Shown here in pieces: positions 25,880 to 33,713 of a stretch of DNA of 55,612 nucleotides (position 1 is the stretch's first letter; each line of letters begins with the position of its first letter). The position numbers and the translations under genes are program-made. The stretch is taken from NCBI RefSeq assembly GCF_000281065.1, contig NZ_AKKK01000030.1:1-55612 (forward strand), read 5' to 3'. Source of the stretch: Arthrobacter sp. M2012083 (lineage in GTDB: Bacteria; Actinomycetota; Actinomycetes; Actinomycetales; Micrococcaceae). The notes beneath the pieces are model-generated. The model made no database searches and was not told the DNA's origin. It saw only the letters and a list, made by a program, of their open reading frames with translations.

Positions 25880-26541
25880 TCGTTTGCCCGCAGGAAAGCA
25901 GCAACCGCCGGGGCAAGCGACGCCCCAACCTCGGCCGCCCCACGTTTCAGGCCCTTCACCGCGAACGAATGGTCACCGCCCTCACTCCACTGGAGTGTCG
26001 CCGTCGGGCCTATCCTCGCCACTACCGCCTCCAGCAGTTCCGGCGTAGCGAACGTATCGCGCGTGCCTTGGAGGAAGAGCATGGGCACAGTGACGCCGTA
26101 GAGGTGTTCATCCCGCAGTTTCTCCGGCTTGCCAGGTGCGTGGAGCGGATAGCCGAGGAACACCAAGCCCCTTGCGGGCATGCCCTCGGCCACTGCCATG
26201 GAAGCCATACGTCCACCGAAGGATTTACCCGCTGCCCAAAGGGGTTCACCTTGGCCTAGCTCAGCGGCTTTGTCCATGACTGCCCGCCAAGTGGCGATAG
26301 CCAGCGGAGGGCGGTCCGGAAAACGCCTGCCAGCTTCGCGATAGGGAAAGTTGAAGCGCAACGAGGCTACGCCTTCGCCTGCCATCGCATCAGCGAAGCC
26401 CTCCAGGAACGGGTGTTCCATTCCGGCTCCCGCCCCGTGTGCTACAACAAGGGTGGCGAAGGGCTGCGGGGGCCGGATGTGGAGGGCTGACACTTCGGTT
26501 TCACCGACGGCAATGGTCACGGATGTTTCAGTGTTTGGCAT
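25876..26541 (-). CDS. Alpha/beta hydrolase (KANL3/Tex30 type)
   Basis: 221 residues of alpha/beta-hydrolase fold. LVVAHGAGAGMEHPF near residue 29 is the oxyanion strand, AAGKSFGGRMAS near 103 is the nucleophile elbow (GKSFGG, Ser as nucleophile), FLQGTRDTF near 158 holds the acid, and GGDHSF near 190 the catalytic His. The family is sometimes called dienelactone-hydrolase-like; substrates are not known for most members. GGAAG precedes ATG 26541, and AATGAT 6 bases before that start could also be a leaderless -10. It ends on the shared CTAG with EF-G2. Confidence 0.8.
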   Translation of the reverse strand: MPNTETSVTIAVGETEVSALHIRPPQPFATLVVAHGAGAGMEHPFLEGFADAMAGEGVASLRFNFPYREAGRRFPDRPPLAIATWRAVMDKAAELGQGEPLWAAGKSFGGRMASMAVAEGMPARGLVFLGYPLHAPGKPEKLRDEHLYGVTVPMLFLQGTRDTFATPELLEAVVARIGPTATLQWSEGGDHSFAVKGLKRGAAEVGASLAPAVAAFLRAND

Positions 26542-26604
26542 GCTTCCATCATTGCCCACCACACCAAAACACATCGGGTGCTGACGCGCAGGGCCTAAAC
26601 GCGG

Positions 26605-26610
26605 TAGCTT
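26605..26610 (+). promoter_or_regulatory. Leaderless-type promoter (TAGCTT) for the LigD-like polymerase
   Basis: TAGCTT is followed by 6 bases and ATG 26617. CTGACG at 26581-26586 is a fair -35 at 18-base spacing. Confidence 0.5.
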
Positions 26611-26616
26611 GTGGCC

Positions 26617-27642
26617 ATGGCGAGCGAAGCAAGCACCGTTACTGTCCCTGGTCCTGACGGCCCCCGCGAGGTGAGGATTTCAAGTCCAAGCCGGGTGATG
26701 TGGCCTGAAGCTGGACTGACCAAGCTGGACCTTGCCAACTACCTCATCGACGTCGGTGAGGCTTTCGTGACGGCAAACGGGAACCGACCGATCAGCCTCC
26801 AGCGCTACTCGGGCAGCATTGAAGGTGAAATGTTCTTCTCCAAGAATCCGCCCAAGGGCGCCCCGGAGTACGTCCGTTCCGTGCCTGTAACCTACCCCAG
26901 CGCGCGTTCACACCCGCAGTTGGTCATCGACGAGCCGGCGGCTGCGGTCTGGGCAGCCCAAATGAATACCGTGGTGTTCCACCCTTGGGCGTCCCGGGCC
27001 AATGATCCCGATAATCCCGACCAACTCAGGATCGATCTGGATCCCCAACCAGGCACAGACTTCGACGACGCCATCCCGGCCGCCCTGGAACTGCGCTCCG
27101 TACTGGAAGAAGCCGGACTCACGGCGTTTATCAAAACCTCCGGCAACCGTGGACTCCATGTATATGCACCTATCCATCCCAAGCATGAATTCCTGGATGT
27201 CCGCCATGCAGTGATCGCTGCTGGACGCGAGTTGGAGCGGCGCATGCCGGAGAAAGTCACTACGGCTTGGTGGAAAGAAGAACGCGGGACCAGGATTTTC
27301 GTGGACTTCAACCAAGCCAACAGGGATCGGACTATCGCCGGGGCCTACAGTCCCCGTGCGGTACCTACGGCACAGGTGTCCTGCCCGTTGACCTGGGACG
27401 AACTGGAGAACAGCGATCCTTCGAAGTACACCATCAAGACAGTCCCGGAGCGTTTGGCTAAAGTAGGCGACCCTTGGAAGTCCATGCACGACCACCCGGG
27501 CGACATCGACGTCCTGCTGAAGTGGTGGGAGCGCGACGTCAAGAACGGTCAGGGCGAAATGCCTTTCCCGCCGGAATTCCCCAAGATGCCGGGCGAACCC
27601 ATGCGCGTGCAGCCGAGCCGGGCACGCACGCCGGAGGAGTAG
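26617..27642 (+). CDS. LigD-type DNA polymerase/primase domain protein (non-homologous end joining)
   Basis: 341 residues corresponding to only the polymerase domain of LigD, an archaeo-eukaryotic primase-fold enzyme that adds ribo- or deoxynucleotides during end joining. Metal ligands sit in RIDLDPQPGTDF (near 140) and in FVDFNQANRDRT (near 228). The nucleotide site KTSGNRGLHVY is near 170. RISSPSRVMWPEAGLTKLDL is the usual beginning of the domain. No Ku or ligase gene is adjacent, so partners must be elsewhere. Start ATG 26617 is set by TAGCTT 6 bases upstream; an in-frame GTG lies two codons earlier. Many actinobacteria carry several stand-alone LigD polymerase domains. Confidence 0.85.
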   Translation: MASEASTVTVPGPDGPREVRISSPSRVMWPEAGLTKLDLANYLIDVGEAFVTANGNRPISLQRYSGSIEGEMFFSKNPPKGAPEYVRSVPVTYPSARSHPQLVIDEPAAAVWAAQMNTVVFHPWASRANDPDNPDQLRIDLDPQPGTDFDDAIPAALELRSVLEEAGLTAFIKTSGNRGLHVYAPIHPKHEFLDVRHAVIAAGRELERRMPEKVTTAWWKEERGTRIFVDFNQANRDRTIAGAYSPRAVPTAQVSCPLTWDELENSDPSKYTIKTVPERLAKVGDPWKSMHDHPGDIDVLLKWWERDVKNGQGEMPFPPEFPKMPGEPMRVQPSRARTPEE

Positions 27643-27663
27643 GCCGGAGAAACTGCAGCGGGA

Positions 27664-28857
27664 GTGTGTGTGCCGCGACGTCCAGCGAGGGGGATCCAGA
27701 CTACCGCATTCGCATGCGGCCGGTTTCTTGGCGGCATGGTGCTCAGCGGGTTGGTGCTCAGTGGCTGCACGGAAACCCCGGCACCGCTTCCGCTCCCGCC
27801 CACCACCGCCGTACCGCCACCACCAACAATTCCTCAACCTTCGTCGACGGCACCTCCTGCCGGCCCCACGCTCACCACGTCGCCGGTGCCCGCGGAGAGC
27901 GCCGCTACCACCCCTGCGTTCCAGGAGCTCCGCGCCACTCTTGAGCTCTTCTCGCGGGAGAAGTTGGACGAAGGGGCGTCGGCTGTCCTCATCAAAGCAA
28001 AGGTCGGCCGGCAGGAGTGGACGCTGGCAGAAGGAGTCCGGACCAGGGAGGAACAAGCTGCTGTACAGCCGGGTGACCATTTTCCTGTGGGTGACCAGTT
28101 CCGGACATTATTGGCAGTCTCCGTCATGAAGCTCGTGGAAGAGGGTCGGCTGGGGTTGGACGACTCCGTCACGGCGTACCTTCCCGGCTCCCTTACGGCA
28201 GGTAGTCCGGTGACGATCCGCCAGCTTCTTGGCGACTCCGCTGACGTGCCTGCCGCTGACCTGGCCGCCGGCGCGCCGCCCGATGCGGATGCCTTGTTGG
28301 GCCGGGTGGTGGAGCAGCTTCGAGGTGCGCCGCTGGGGGCTGTCTTGCGAACGGACGTCCTGGCGCCTTTGAACCTTCAAGCCACGGAGTTCCTGACTGA
28401 GAACTCCACGGTCCCCGATGATGTAGTCCACGGTTACGTCCACTTGGAGGGAGAAACGGTGGATGTTACCGACACTGGGCTCCCGGGCGGGATCGCCAAC
28501 GGAGGGCTGGTGTCCACTGTGGAGGACATCTCCATCTTCCAAGCCGCCTTGCTCAAGGGGCAGTTGCTGTCCCCGGAGGGCCTTATCGCCATGAAGGGCA
28601 CAGTCTTTGCCGACTATGGCCTCGGCCTGGACCACTGGGATGACCGCTGCACCAACGGCTTCTACTATGGCCACGCCGGAGACATCCCCGGGTACGGAAG
28701 CATTGCCATCAGCAGCGCCGACGGCAACCGCCAGCTGTCCATTTTCCTGGCCTACCCGCCGCAGCCTGTGTCGCCCCAACCTTCAGCCTTGGCACTGGAA
28801 ATGACTGGCGTCGCACAAGTCGCCCTGAATTCCGGGTGCCGCTTCCAATTCAGGTGA
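27664..28857 (+). CDS. Serine beta-lactamase-fold lipoprotein lacking catalytic residues (probable pseudo-enzyme)
   Basis: 397 residues, resembling class C beta-lactamase / penicillin-binding-like serine hydrolases. The lipobox is LVLSGC (Cys35), followed by a long Pro/Thr/Ser linker to about residue 85, so it is anchored on the outer face of the membrane. In the SxxK region the sequence is GDQFR (143-147): Ser is replaced by Asp and Lys by Arg. The usual YxN segment before the second conserved helix is missing; PPDADALLG stands there instead. The C-terminal HxG motif survives (GHAGDIPGYGS, near 338). The frame is intact, so it is probably a binding or regulatory protein. It follows the LigD-like gene by 21 bases. 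Confidence 0.8.
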   Translation: MCVPRRPARGIQTTAFACGRFLGGMVLSGLVLSGCTETPAPLPLPPTTAVPPPPTIPQPSSTAPPAGPTLTTSPVPAESAATTPAFQELRATLELFSREKLDEGASAVLIKAKVGRQEWTLAEGVRTREEQAAVQPGDHFPVGDQFRTLLAVSVMKLVEEGRLGLDDSVTAYLPGSLTAGSPVTIRQLLGDSADVPAADLAAGAPPDADALLGRVVEQLRGAPLGAVLRTDVLAPLNLQATEFLTENSTVPDDVVHGYVHLEGETVDVTDTGLPGGIANGGLVSTVEDISIFQAALLKGQLLSPEGLIAMKGTVFADYGLGLDHWDDRCTNGFYYGHAGDIPGYGSIAISSADGNRQLSIFLAYPPQPVSPQPSALALEMTGVAQVALNSGCRFQFR

Positions 28858-28878
28858 GTGGCAGCAACAGTCCGGCGA

Positions 28879-29499
28879 TTATTCGAAGCGTGAGGGATCG
28901 CCCGTTCCGTAGCGGACGACCTCGGCCACGCCGCTGGAAAAGTCAATCACGGTGGTTGGCTCTGAGCCGGTGTCGCCAGCGTCGATGACGCCGTCAACTT
29001 GGTTGTCAAGGCGCTCCTTGATTTCCCAACCCTGGGTCAACGGTTCTTCCTCATCCGGCAGCAAGAGCGTGCTGGATAGCAGGGGCTCGCCCAGCTCGGC
29101 CAAGAGCGCCTGGACCACCCGATGATCCGGGATGCGCACTCCCACGGTTTTCTTCTTGGGATGCAGGAGCCTCTTGGGAACTTCGCGTGTGGCCGGGAGG
29201 ATGAACGTGTAGCTGCCTGGGGTGACAGCCTTGATGCTCCTGAAGATGTCATTGTCCAGCATCACGAACTGCCCCATCTGGGCGAAGTCCTTGCACACAA
29301 GGGTGAAGTGGTGCTTGTTGTCGAGTTGCCTGATGGTCCTGATGCGGTCCAATGCTTCCCTGTTGCCTATCTGTGCGCCGAGCGCGTAACAGGAGTCAGT
29401 AGGGTAGGCGATCAAGCCGCCGCCTTGAAGCATGTTCACCACCTGGCCGATGGCGCGTGGTTGGGGGTCCTCAGGGTGCACGTCAAAGAATCTGGCCAT
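28879..29499 (-). CDS. Sua5/YciO/YrdC-family protein (YciO-like)
   Basis: 206 residues. The start is typical: LIAYPTDSCYALGAQIG near residue 29, then KHHFTLVCKDFAQMGQFV with the family's K and S/T pocket residues, SYTFILPAT near 97, GVRIPDH near 119 and a late DAGDTGSEPTTVIDF. YrdC/Sua5 proteins make threonylcarbamoyl-AMP for tRNA t6A. YciO is the paralogous branch whose role is less certain, and the long KTVGVRIPDHRVV layout fits YciO. ATG 29499 has TAGGCT 6 bases upstream. The gene lies 20 bases after the ABC permease gene but seems to have its own leaderless promoter. Confidence 0.85.
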   Translation of the reverse strand: MARFFDVHPEDPQPRAIGQVVNMLQGGGLIAYPTDSCYALGAQIGNREALDRIRTIRQLDNKHHFTLVCKDFAQMGQFVMLDNDIFRSIKAVTPGSYTFILPATREVPKRLLHPKKKTVGVRIPDHRVVQALLAELGEPLLSSTLLLPDEEEPLTQGWEIKERLDNQVDGVIDAGDTGSEPTTVIDFSSGVAEVVRYGTGDPSRFE

Positions 29500-29505
29500 G
29501 GAAAG

Positions 29506-29511
29506 AGCCTA
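29506..29511 (-). promoter_or_regulatory. Leaderless-type -10 (TAGGCT) for the YciO-like gene
   Basis: On the minus strand TAGGCT is followed by CTTTCC and then ATG 29499. It lies inside the 20-base gap after the ABC permease gene, so YciO need not depend on operon readthrough. Confidence 0.5.
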
Positions 29512-29519
29512 CGACAAAG

Positions 29520-30404
29520 CTAGGACAGGACGTCCTTGTTGGAGAATTTTGCGTAGGCCAGCGCGCCGCAAACCGCTATGTACCCCGCTTGGAGGAGTGC
29601 GTTTTCCCCAAACGATGTCCAAGAGATCGGCTGCCGCAGCAGATCCGCAAAGCCGAGCCAGTAGTGGCTGAACAACCACGGATGCAGCCACTCCAGCTGG
29701 GGGAGGTTGTCGAGCACCTGCGAGACAACAGAGAGCACTATGGTGGCAGCCATGGCGCCCACCGGCACGTCCGTGAAGGTGGAGATCAGGAGCCCAATAG
29801 CGGAGAGCCCCAGCAGGGACACCGTGATGTAGGCGGCGATCAGCAATGATCTCAACGCCGACTCGCCCACACTGACGGTGTCACCTGACAGCAGAGTCAC
29901 CGGGCCAACAGGGAAAAGTACGACGCCGGCCAGGGCGCCGGACGCTGCGACGGTTGCGGTAGCGGCGAAGCAGAAAGCGACGGCCCCCGCATACTTCACC
30001 AGCAGCAGACGTATCCGCCCGGCGGGGGCGAGGAGCAGGTACCGCAAGGTTCCCAGGTTCGCCTCCCCGGCGATGGTATCCCCGGCCACCACGCCGACAG
30101 TAAGTGGCAGGAACAAGGGAACACAGACCACCAAGGCAGTGACCGCGACGAACAGGCCGTTCTGCGTGATGCGGTCAAGGAACAATGGACCGCGGCCGGG
30201 AGCGGCGGGCCGCGACGACAATTTGACGGCCACAGCGATCAAAACAGGGACGGCCGCGAGAGCGATCAGCATGGCCCACGTCCGGAGCCGCCTGAACAGC
30301 ACGGACAATTCAGAGCCCAGGAGCGCCCATCCTATGCCAGGACGCTCGGCAGTCTCCCGGGGAGGATCAGTCTCTTGGGAAGGACCAGCAGTTTCAGCCG
30401 ACAA
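29520..30404 (-). CDS. ABC-2 type transporter permease
   Basis: 294-residue permease with six predicted membrane helices. Residues 1-30 are hydrophilic, then RRLRTWAMLIALAAVPVLIA begins helix 1, and a large extracytoplasmic loop follows. Further helices lie near 100-125, 145-175, 185-215, 225-245 and 275-294. The pattern VVAGDTIAGEANLGTLRYLL near residue 107 matches ABC-2 exporters of the NatB/YhfE-like type. Start TTG 30404 overlaps the end of the ATPase gene by 11 bases, and GGGGAGGGG precedes it, so it is translationally coupled. With the ATPase it forms an exporter whose substrate is unknown. Confidence 0.85.
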   Translation of the reverse strand: MSAETAGPSQETDPPRETAERPGIGWALLGSELSVLFRRLRTWAMLIALAAVPVLIAVAVKLSSRPAAPGRGPLFLDRITQNGLFVAVTALVVCVPLFLPLTVGVVAGDTIAGEANLGTLRYLLLAPAGRIRLLLVKYAGAVAFCFAATATVAASGALAGVVLFPVGPVTLLSGDTVSVGESALRSLLIAAYITVSLLGLSAIGLLISTFTDVPVGAMAATIVLSVVSQVLDNLPQLEWLHPWLFSHYWLGFADLLRQPISWTSFGENALLQAGYIAVCGALAYAKFSNKDVLS

Positions 30405-31410
30405 CGTCGAACCCCTCCCCGGTCAGGGACACGAAACGCTCTTCCAAGCTCGCGTTCTCCACCGTGAAACCACGGACCCGGACACCGTCAGCAACCAAAG
30501 CAGCCACGATCGCCTCCGGTTCGCGTCCATTGATCCCGGTGCCCAACACTGCGGTGGTACCCCACGGACTGCCGGTTCCCGGCGCTTCGCCGGGGACCAG
30601 GCCAAGGCGCCTCAGCACTCGGGACGCCAATTCGACGTCGGGCGTTTGCACCACCACATGTGCCTGACCGGCCGCACCCAGCTCCTCCAAGGGGCCCTGT
30701 GCCACGAGGCGGCCGGCGCTCATCACGCCTACGTGCGTACACATCTGTTCCACCTCGGCAAGCAAGTGGCTGGACACGAGCACTGTGGTCCCGCCCGCGG
30801 CAAGGGAGCGAACAAGGTTGCGGACTTCACGGGTTCCTTGGGGGTCCAGGCCATTGGTTGGTTCGTCCAGAACCAGAAGCTCCCGTGGCCTGAGCATAGC
30901 GTTCGCCAAACCGAGGCGCTGCTTCATACCCAAAGAGTAAGCGCGGACCTTCTTTCCTGCGGCGTGGCCCAGTCCCACCCGTTCCAAGGCATCGCTGACA
31001 CGTTGCCGCCTGGTTGACGACGACCCATGACGGTCGGCCGCATCCAGGCGCATCAAGTTTCCCGTCCCCGAGAGGAAAGGGTAGAAGCCCGGACCTTCCA
31101 CCAAAGCGCCGACGTCCGGCAGCACGGATGCCAAAGCCTGAGGCATCTCCTTGCCGAGGACACGGATGTCACCGCTGCTTGCCGAAGCCAGGCCCAGCAG
31201 CACCCGGATGGTGGTGGTTTTCCCCGATCCATTCGGTCCCAAAAAGCCGAACACCGAGCCGCAGGGTACTTCAAGGTCAATACCGTCCACCGCCGACCGG
31301 TGACCGAACCGCTTGACCAGTCCGCGCGTTTCTATGGCGAGCCCAGGCGAACCGACGGGAGTCGCGCGCTCAGGTGCACTAACAGACGCTGCAGTCGGAG
31401 GTTTGTTCAC
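30394..31410 (-). CDS. ABC transporter ATP-binding protein
   Basis: 338 residues. Walker A is GPNGSGKTTT (near 67), the signature YSLGMKQRLGLANAML (near 160), Walker B LLVLDEPTNGLDP (near 178), and the H-loop SSHLLAEVEQ (near 210). The C-terminal 90 residues form the small domain of ABC-2 exporters of the CcmA/drug type. The start is GTG 31410, overlapping the stop of the RseB-like gene by 4 bases (GTGA). It is the middle gene of a three-gene operon: RseB/LolA-like, ATPase, permease. Confidence 0.9.
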   Translation of the reverse strand: MNKPPTAASVSAPERATPVGSPGLAIETRGLVKRFGHRSAVDGIDLEVPCGSVFGFLGPNGSGKTTTIRVLLGLASASSGDIRVLGKEMPQALASVLPDVGALVEGPGFYPFLSGTGNLMRLDAADRHGSSSTRRQRVSDALERVGLGHAAGKKVRAYSLGMKQRLGLANAMLRPRELLVLDEPTNGLDPQGTREVRNLVRSLAAGGTTVLVSSHLLAEVEQMCTHVGVMSAGRLVAQGPLEELGAAGQAHVVVQTPDVELASRVLRRLGLVPGEAPGTGSPWGTTAVLGTGINGREPEAIVAALVADGVRVRGFTVENASLEERFVSLTGEGFDVVG

Positions 31411-32540
31411 TGGGCGGCAGCGGCTGACTGAAGCCGTTCCAAAGGCACCATGCCCGCAAAGACGCGACCGTCGTCGAGAATCAACACGTTCAGCAGCGAG
31501 GTCGTCAAGGCCCGGCCCCCGCCAACAGGCTGCAGGGCTTGGGATAGCTGGGGATTGGACGTGAGCTCCGCCGGAGCGGAACCGGCGGGCAGGGAGATCA
31601 CGGAATCCCAACCCTTGCCAGTGACGGATGCGCCGGGACCGCGTACGTCAGGTGCCGGACGTACGTGATCGGGTACCGGTGCAGATGGCAAAGCCATGGA
31701 AGGCACTGGCTTCACAGGCAGTACTTTCTCCGTGACGGTGGCACCCGGCGGCGGGGTGAAATTGAACAACCCGGCATCCGGCGTGGAAAGGTCCAACTGG
31801 GTATATGCGAGTGAATAGGCTGGTTCGGCCTGTCCATTGGCCCGCACGTCAACGGCCAAAGGCAGACCGGTTTCGGAGTCGACGTTGATGGTCACCGAAT
31901 CAACCAGGGTTTCGGCACTGCGTGGGTTAAGGACCAACGAGTAAGCGCTGCGGCCCGCTACTGTTGAAGACCCAGCAGCTGTCACTTCCGTGCTGGCATC
32001 CACGGCTGCAAGGAAACGGCCGGCTATAGCCTCCGGCGTTGGCATGTCCGGCGCAGTCATCTCCGGCGGGAGCATGGGTGGCTCGTGCTTGTCCGGCACG
32101 GTCGGTTTTACGGGTGCGGTCAGATGCGTAGCGCTGTTGTCCCTCGAGTTGTAGAACCAGGCATCTCCGCCATTAATGACCACGTCACGTTCGGCCATCC
32201 GGTCCAGAACTTGCAACCGTGCCCTCAGTGGCCCATCCACATAGAGCCGGGCCGTGTGGGACCCTGTCAGGAACTCCAGGGCAGAGACGGCGCCCGGGGC
32301 GATGCCCGGACCAGACGTGGGAACTTCCGGCAACCCCAGCTCGGCGGTTTGCTGCACAGTGCCGGACAACGCCCGCACCTCGGTGCGCGCAATCATGGCC
32401 AGGATTTCTTCAGCGGTCTTCGGCGGAAGGGAGACGCTGGCGCCGGCTTGGACCGAGCCAAACAGAACGGCAATCGCCAAGGCAAGAGGAATCAACAGAG
32501 CCGGCAGCCACCGCTGCCTGGTCCGCGCCAATGCTACCAA
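31407..32540 (-). CDS. Extracytoplasmic RseB/LolA-fold protein (DUF2092-like)
   Basis: 377 residues. One N-terminal membrane helix or signal peptide (LPALLIPLALAIAVLFGSVQ, about 13-32) is followed by an exported domain. LSGTVQQTAELGLPE (near 60) and ARLYVDGPLRARLQVLD (near 95) are the half-barrel strands of the RseB/LolA fold. VINGGDAWFYNSRDNSATHL near 121 is diagnostic, and LPLAVDVRAN near 231 is the matching late strand. The fold binds lipid or lipoprotein acyl chains. Start TTG 32540 is the first usable codon in frame. A leaderless 8-codon frame crosses it. It leads the ABC exporter operon. Confidence 0.75.
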   Translation of the reverse strand: MVALARTRQRWLPALLIPLALAIAVLFGSVQAGASVSLPPKTAEEILAMIARTEVRALSGTVQQTAELGLPEVPTSGPGIAPGAVSALEFLTGSHTARLYVDGPLRARLQVLDRMAERDVVINGGDAWFYNSRDNSATHLTAPVKPTVPDKHEPPMLPPEMTAPDMPTPEAIAGRFLAAVDASTEVTAAGSSTVAGRSAYSLVLNPRSAETLVDSVTINVDSETGLPLAVDVRANGQAEPAYSLAYTQLDLSTPDAGLFNFTPPPGATVTEKVLPVKPVPSMALPSAPVPDHVRPAPDVRGPGASVTGKGWDSVISLPAGSAPAELTSNPQLSQALQPVGGGRALTTSLLNVLILDDGRVFAGMVPLERLQSAAAAQ

Positions 32541-32560
32541 CCACCGATCGTGAGAGGCAT
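32534..32560 (-). CDS. Candidate 8-codon leaderless upstream ORF over the RseB-like start
   Basis: ATG 32560 is preceded by 6 bases (GGATTC) and a TAGTCT -10 at 32567-32572. The frame codes MPLTIGGW and stops at TAG 32536-32534, which overlaps the TTG start region of the RseB-like gene (32540). Ribosomes finishing it would be placed on that weak TTG start. It could also mark a frameshift near the true start of the larger gene. Confidence 0.35.
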   Translation of the reverse strand: MPLTIGGW

Positions 32561-32566
32561 GAATCC

Positions 32567-32572
32567 AGACTA
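32567..32572 (-). promoter_or_regulatory. Leaderless-type -10 (TAGTCT) for the RseB-like operon
   Basis: TAGTCT on the minus strand, 6 bases before ATG 32560 and 27 before the TTG of the RseB-like gene. It is the only good -10 seen in the gap between the kinase gene and this operon. Confidence 0.45.
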
Positions 32573-32623
32573 CTCCGGTTGGCTGCGCCGATCACCTGCC
32601 CGATTACTCGTGGAACAGCCGAC

Positions 32624-33532
32624 TTAGTCCTCAACCAGCTGCCGGGCCAGTTCCACTGCACCGTGGACCGGGGGCTGGGCAAGGATCCGGATCAAGGTCG
32701 GATCTTCCAAGGACATTTTTCGCGCCACGGCCGCGGCGAGCTGGCTCTGATTCACTAACAGGGCGCCGGCCATGACCAACGGCAGGTCCAATCCGAGCTC
32801 GCCCATGACTTGTCTGGCAAGCGTAGCCAGCGAGTGCGCGGCCTCTGCCTGGATACGCAACGCCGCGGGATCGCCCTCCGCTGCCAGGTCCAGGACAAGC
32901 GGGGCCAAGCCGGCCCAATGGTCGGGTTCGGGCTTGGCGTAGAAGGAGTCCATGAGCTGCAAGGCATCCACGCAGGCCGTAGCCGCCATGAGTGCTCTGA
33001 CCAGGGTGCCGGGTTCCAGCCCCGCGTAGTACTCGCGGAGCGCCTCCCTGACGGCGTCGCGCACCACCGAGTAGCCGCCGCCTTCATCGCCCAACAGGTA
33101 CCCGTAACCTCCGCTACGGGCTTCCCGTCCGTCACGGTTCCGGCCCCACGCCACAGACCCGGTTCCCGCAACCACCACGGCTCCGGCTTCGAGGCCTGCT
33201 GCCGCCAGGACAATTCGGGTGTCATGCACCACGTCGATCTTGGCGCCGGGGAAGTGCTCCGTGAGTAAGGCGGAGAGGACTGCGCGGCTTGCCGGGGTGT
33301 CTGCTCCGGCTGCTCCGGCACAGACGGCTTCGATGCCGCCGCCTACGCTAGCGGCAATCCGGCGCAGCACGGCATCGGCGCCTTGGTGCCCGACGGAGGA
33401 CAGATTGGCGCTGGCTTCGGTGATTTCGACGCCGGAGCCACCCCGGGTGTCAACGTCGCCGTGTGGCGTATCGGACCTGACAGCGTGCGTCTTTGAGCCG
33501 CCGATATGGAGGCCTAGAACAGCGGGACTCAC
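32624..33532 (-). CDS. BadF/BadG/BcrA-type ATPase, N-acetylglucosamine-kinase-like
   Basis: 302-residue ASKHA-fold protein. The phosphate-1 loop reads LHIGGSKTHAV (8-18), with His9 where family members have Asp. The phosphate-2 region VVAGTGSVAWG is near 118, and LLGDEGGGYSVVRDAVR near 140 is the family's signature. The branch resembles N-acetylglucosamine or glucosamine kinases that phosphorylate sugars at C6. GTG 33532 has GGAG 6 bases upstream. A GntR regulator with UTRA domain is divergent from it, which is a common arrangement for amino-sugar genes. The Asp-to-His change may weaken Mg-ATP binding. Confidence 0.75.
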   Translation of the reverse strand: MSPAVLGLHIGGSKTHAVRSDTPHGDVDTRGGSGVEITEASANLSSVGHQGADAVLRRIAASVGGGIEAVCAGAAGADTPASRAVLSALLTEHFPGAKIDVVHDTRIVLAAAGLEAGAVVVAGTGSVAWGRNRDGREARSGGYGYLLGDEGGGYSVVRDAVREALREYYAGLEPGTLVRALMAATACVDALQLMDSFYAKPEPDHWAGLAPLVLDLAAEGDPAALRIQAEAAHSLATLARQVMGELGLDLPLVMAGALLVNQSQLAAAVARKMSLEDPTLIRILAQPPVHGAVELARQLVED

Positions 33533-33668
33533 AGGATCTCCGCCGACTCGGGGGTGTTCCACTGCGGTATTTCCTCCAACTGACGTCCCTTCGTTTCGGG
33601 TGCGAACTTTCGGATAAGTGACGGTCTTCAGAAGCAGTTCCAGGGCGGGTTTAGACCAACTCGATCAA

Positions 33669-33686
33669 CATTGGCATAGACCAATG
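33669..33686. promoter_or_regulatory. Candidate GntR operator
   Basis: CATTGG (33669-33674) and CCAATG (33681-33686) are exact inverted half-sites 6 bases apart. TAGACCA occurs here and again about 27 bases upstream. The site overlaps the expected -35 of the GntR gene's leaderless promoter (-10 TAGGAT at 33701) and lies in the region shared with the divergent kinase gene. Confidence 0.5.
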
Positions 33687-33700
33687 GTGTTGTCCATAAG

Positions 33701-33706
33701 TAGGAT
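33701..33706 (+). promoter_or_regulatory. Leaderless-type -10 (TAGGAT) for the GntR gene
   Basis: TAGGAT is followed by 7 bases and ATG 33714. The inverted repeat at 33669-33686 would cover its -35. Confidence 0.5.
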
Positions 33707-33713
33707 GTCCAAT

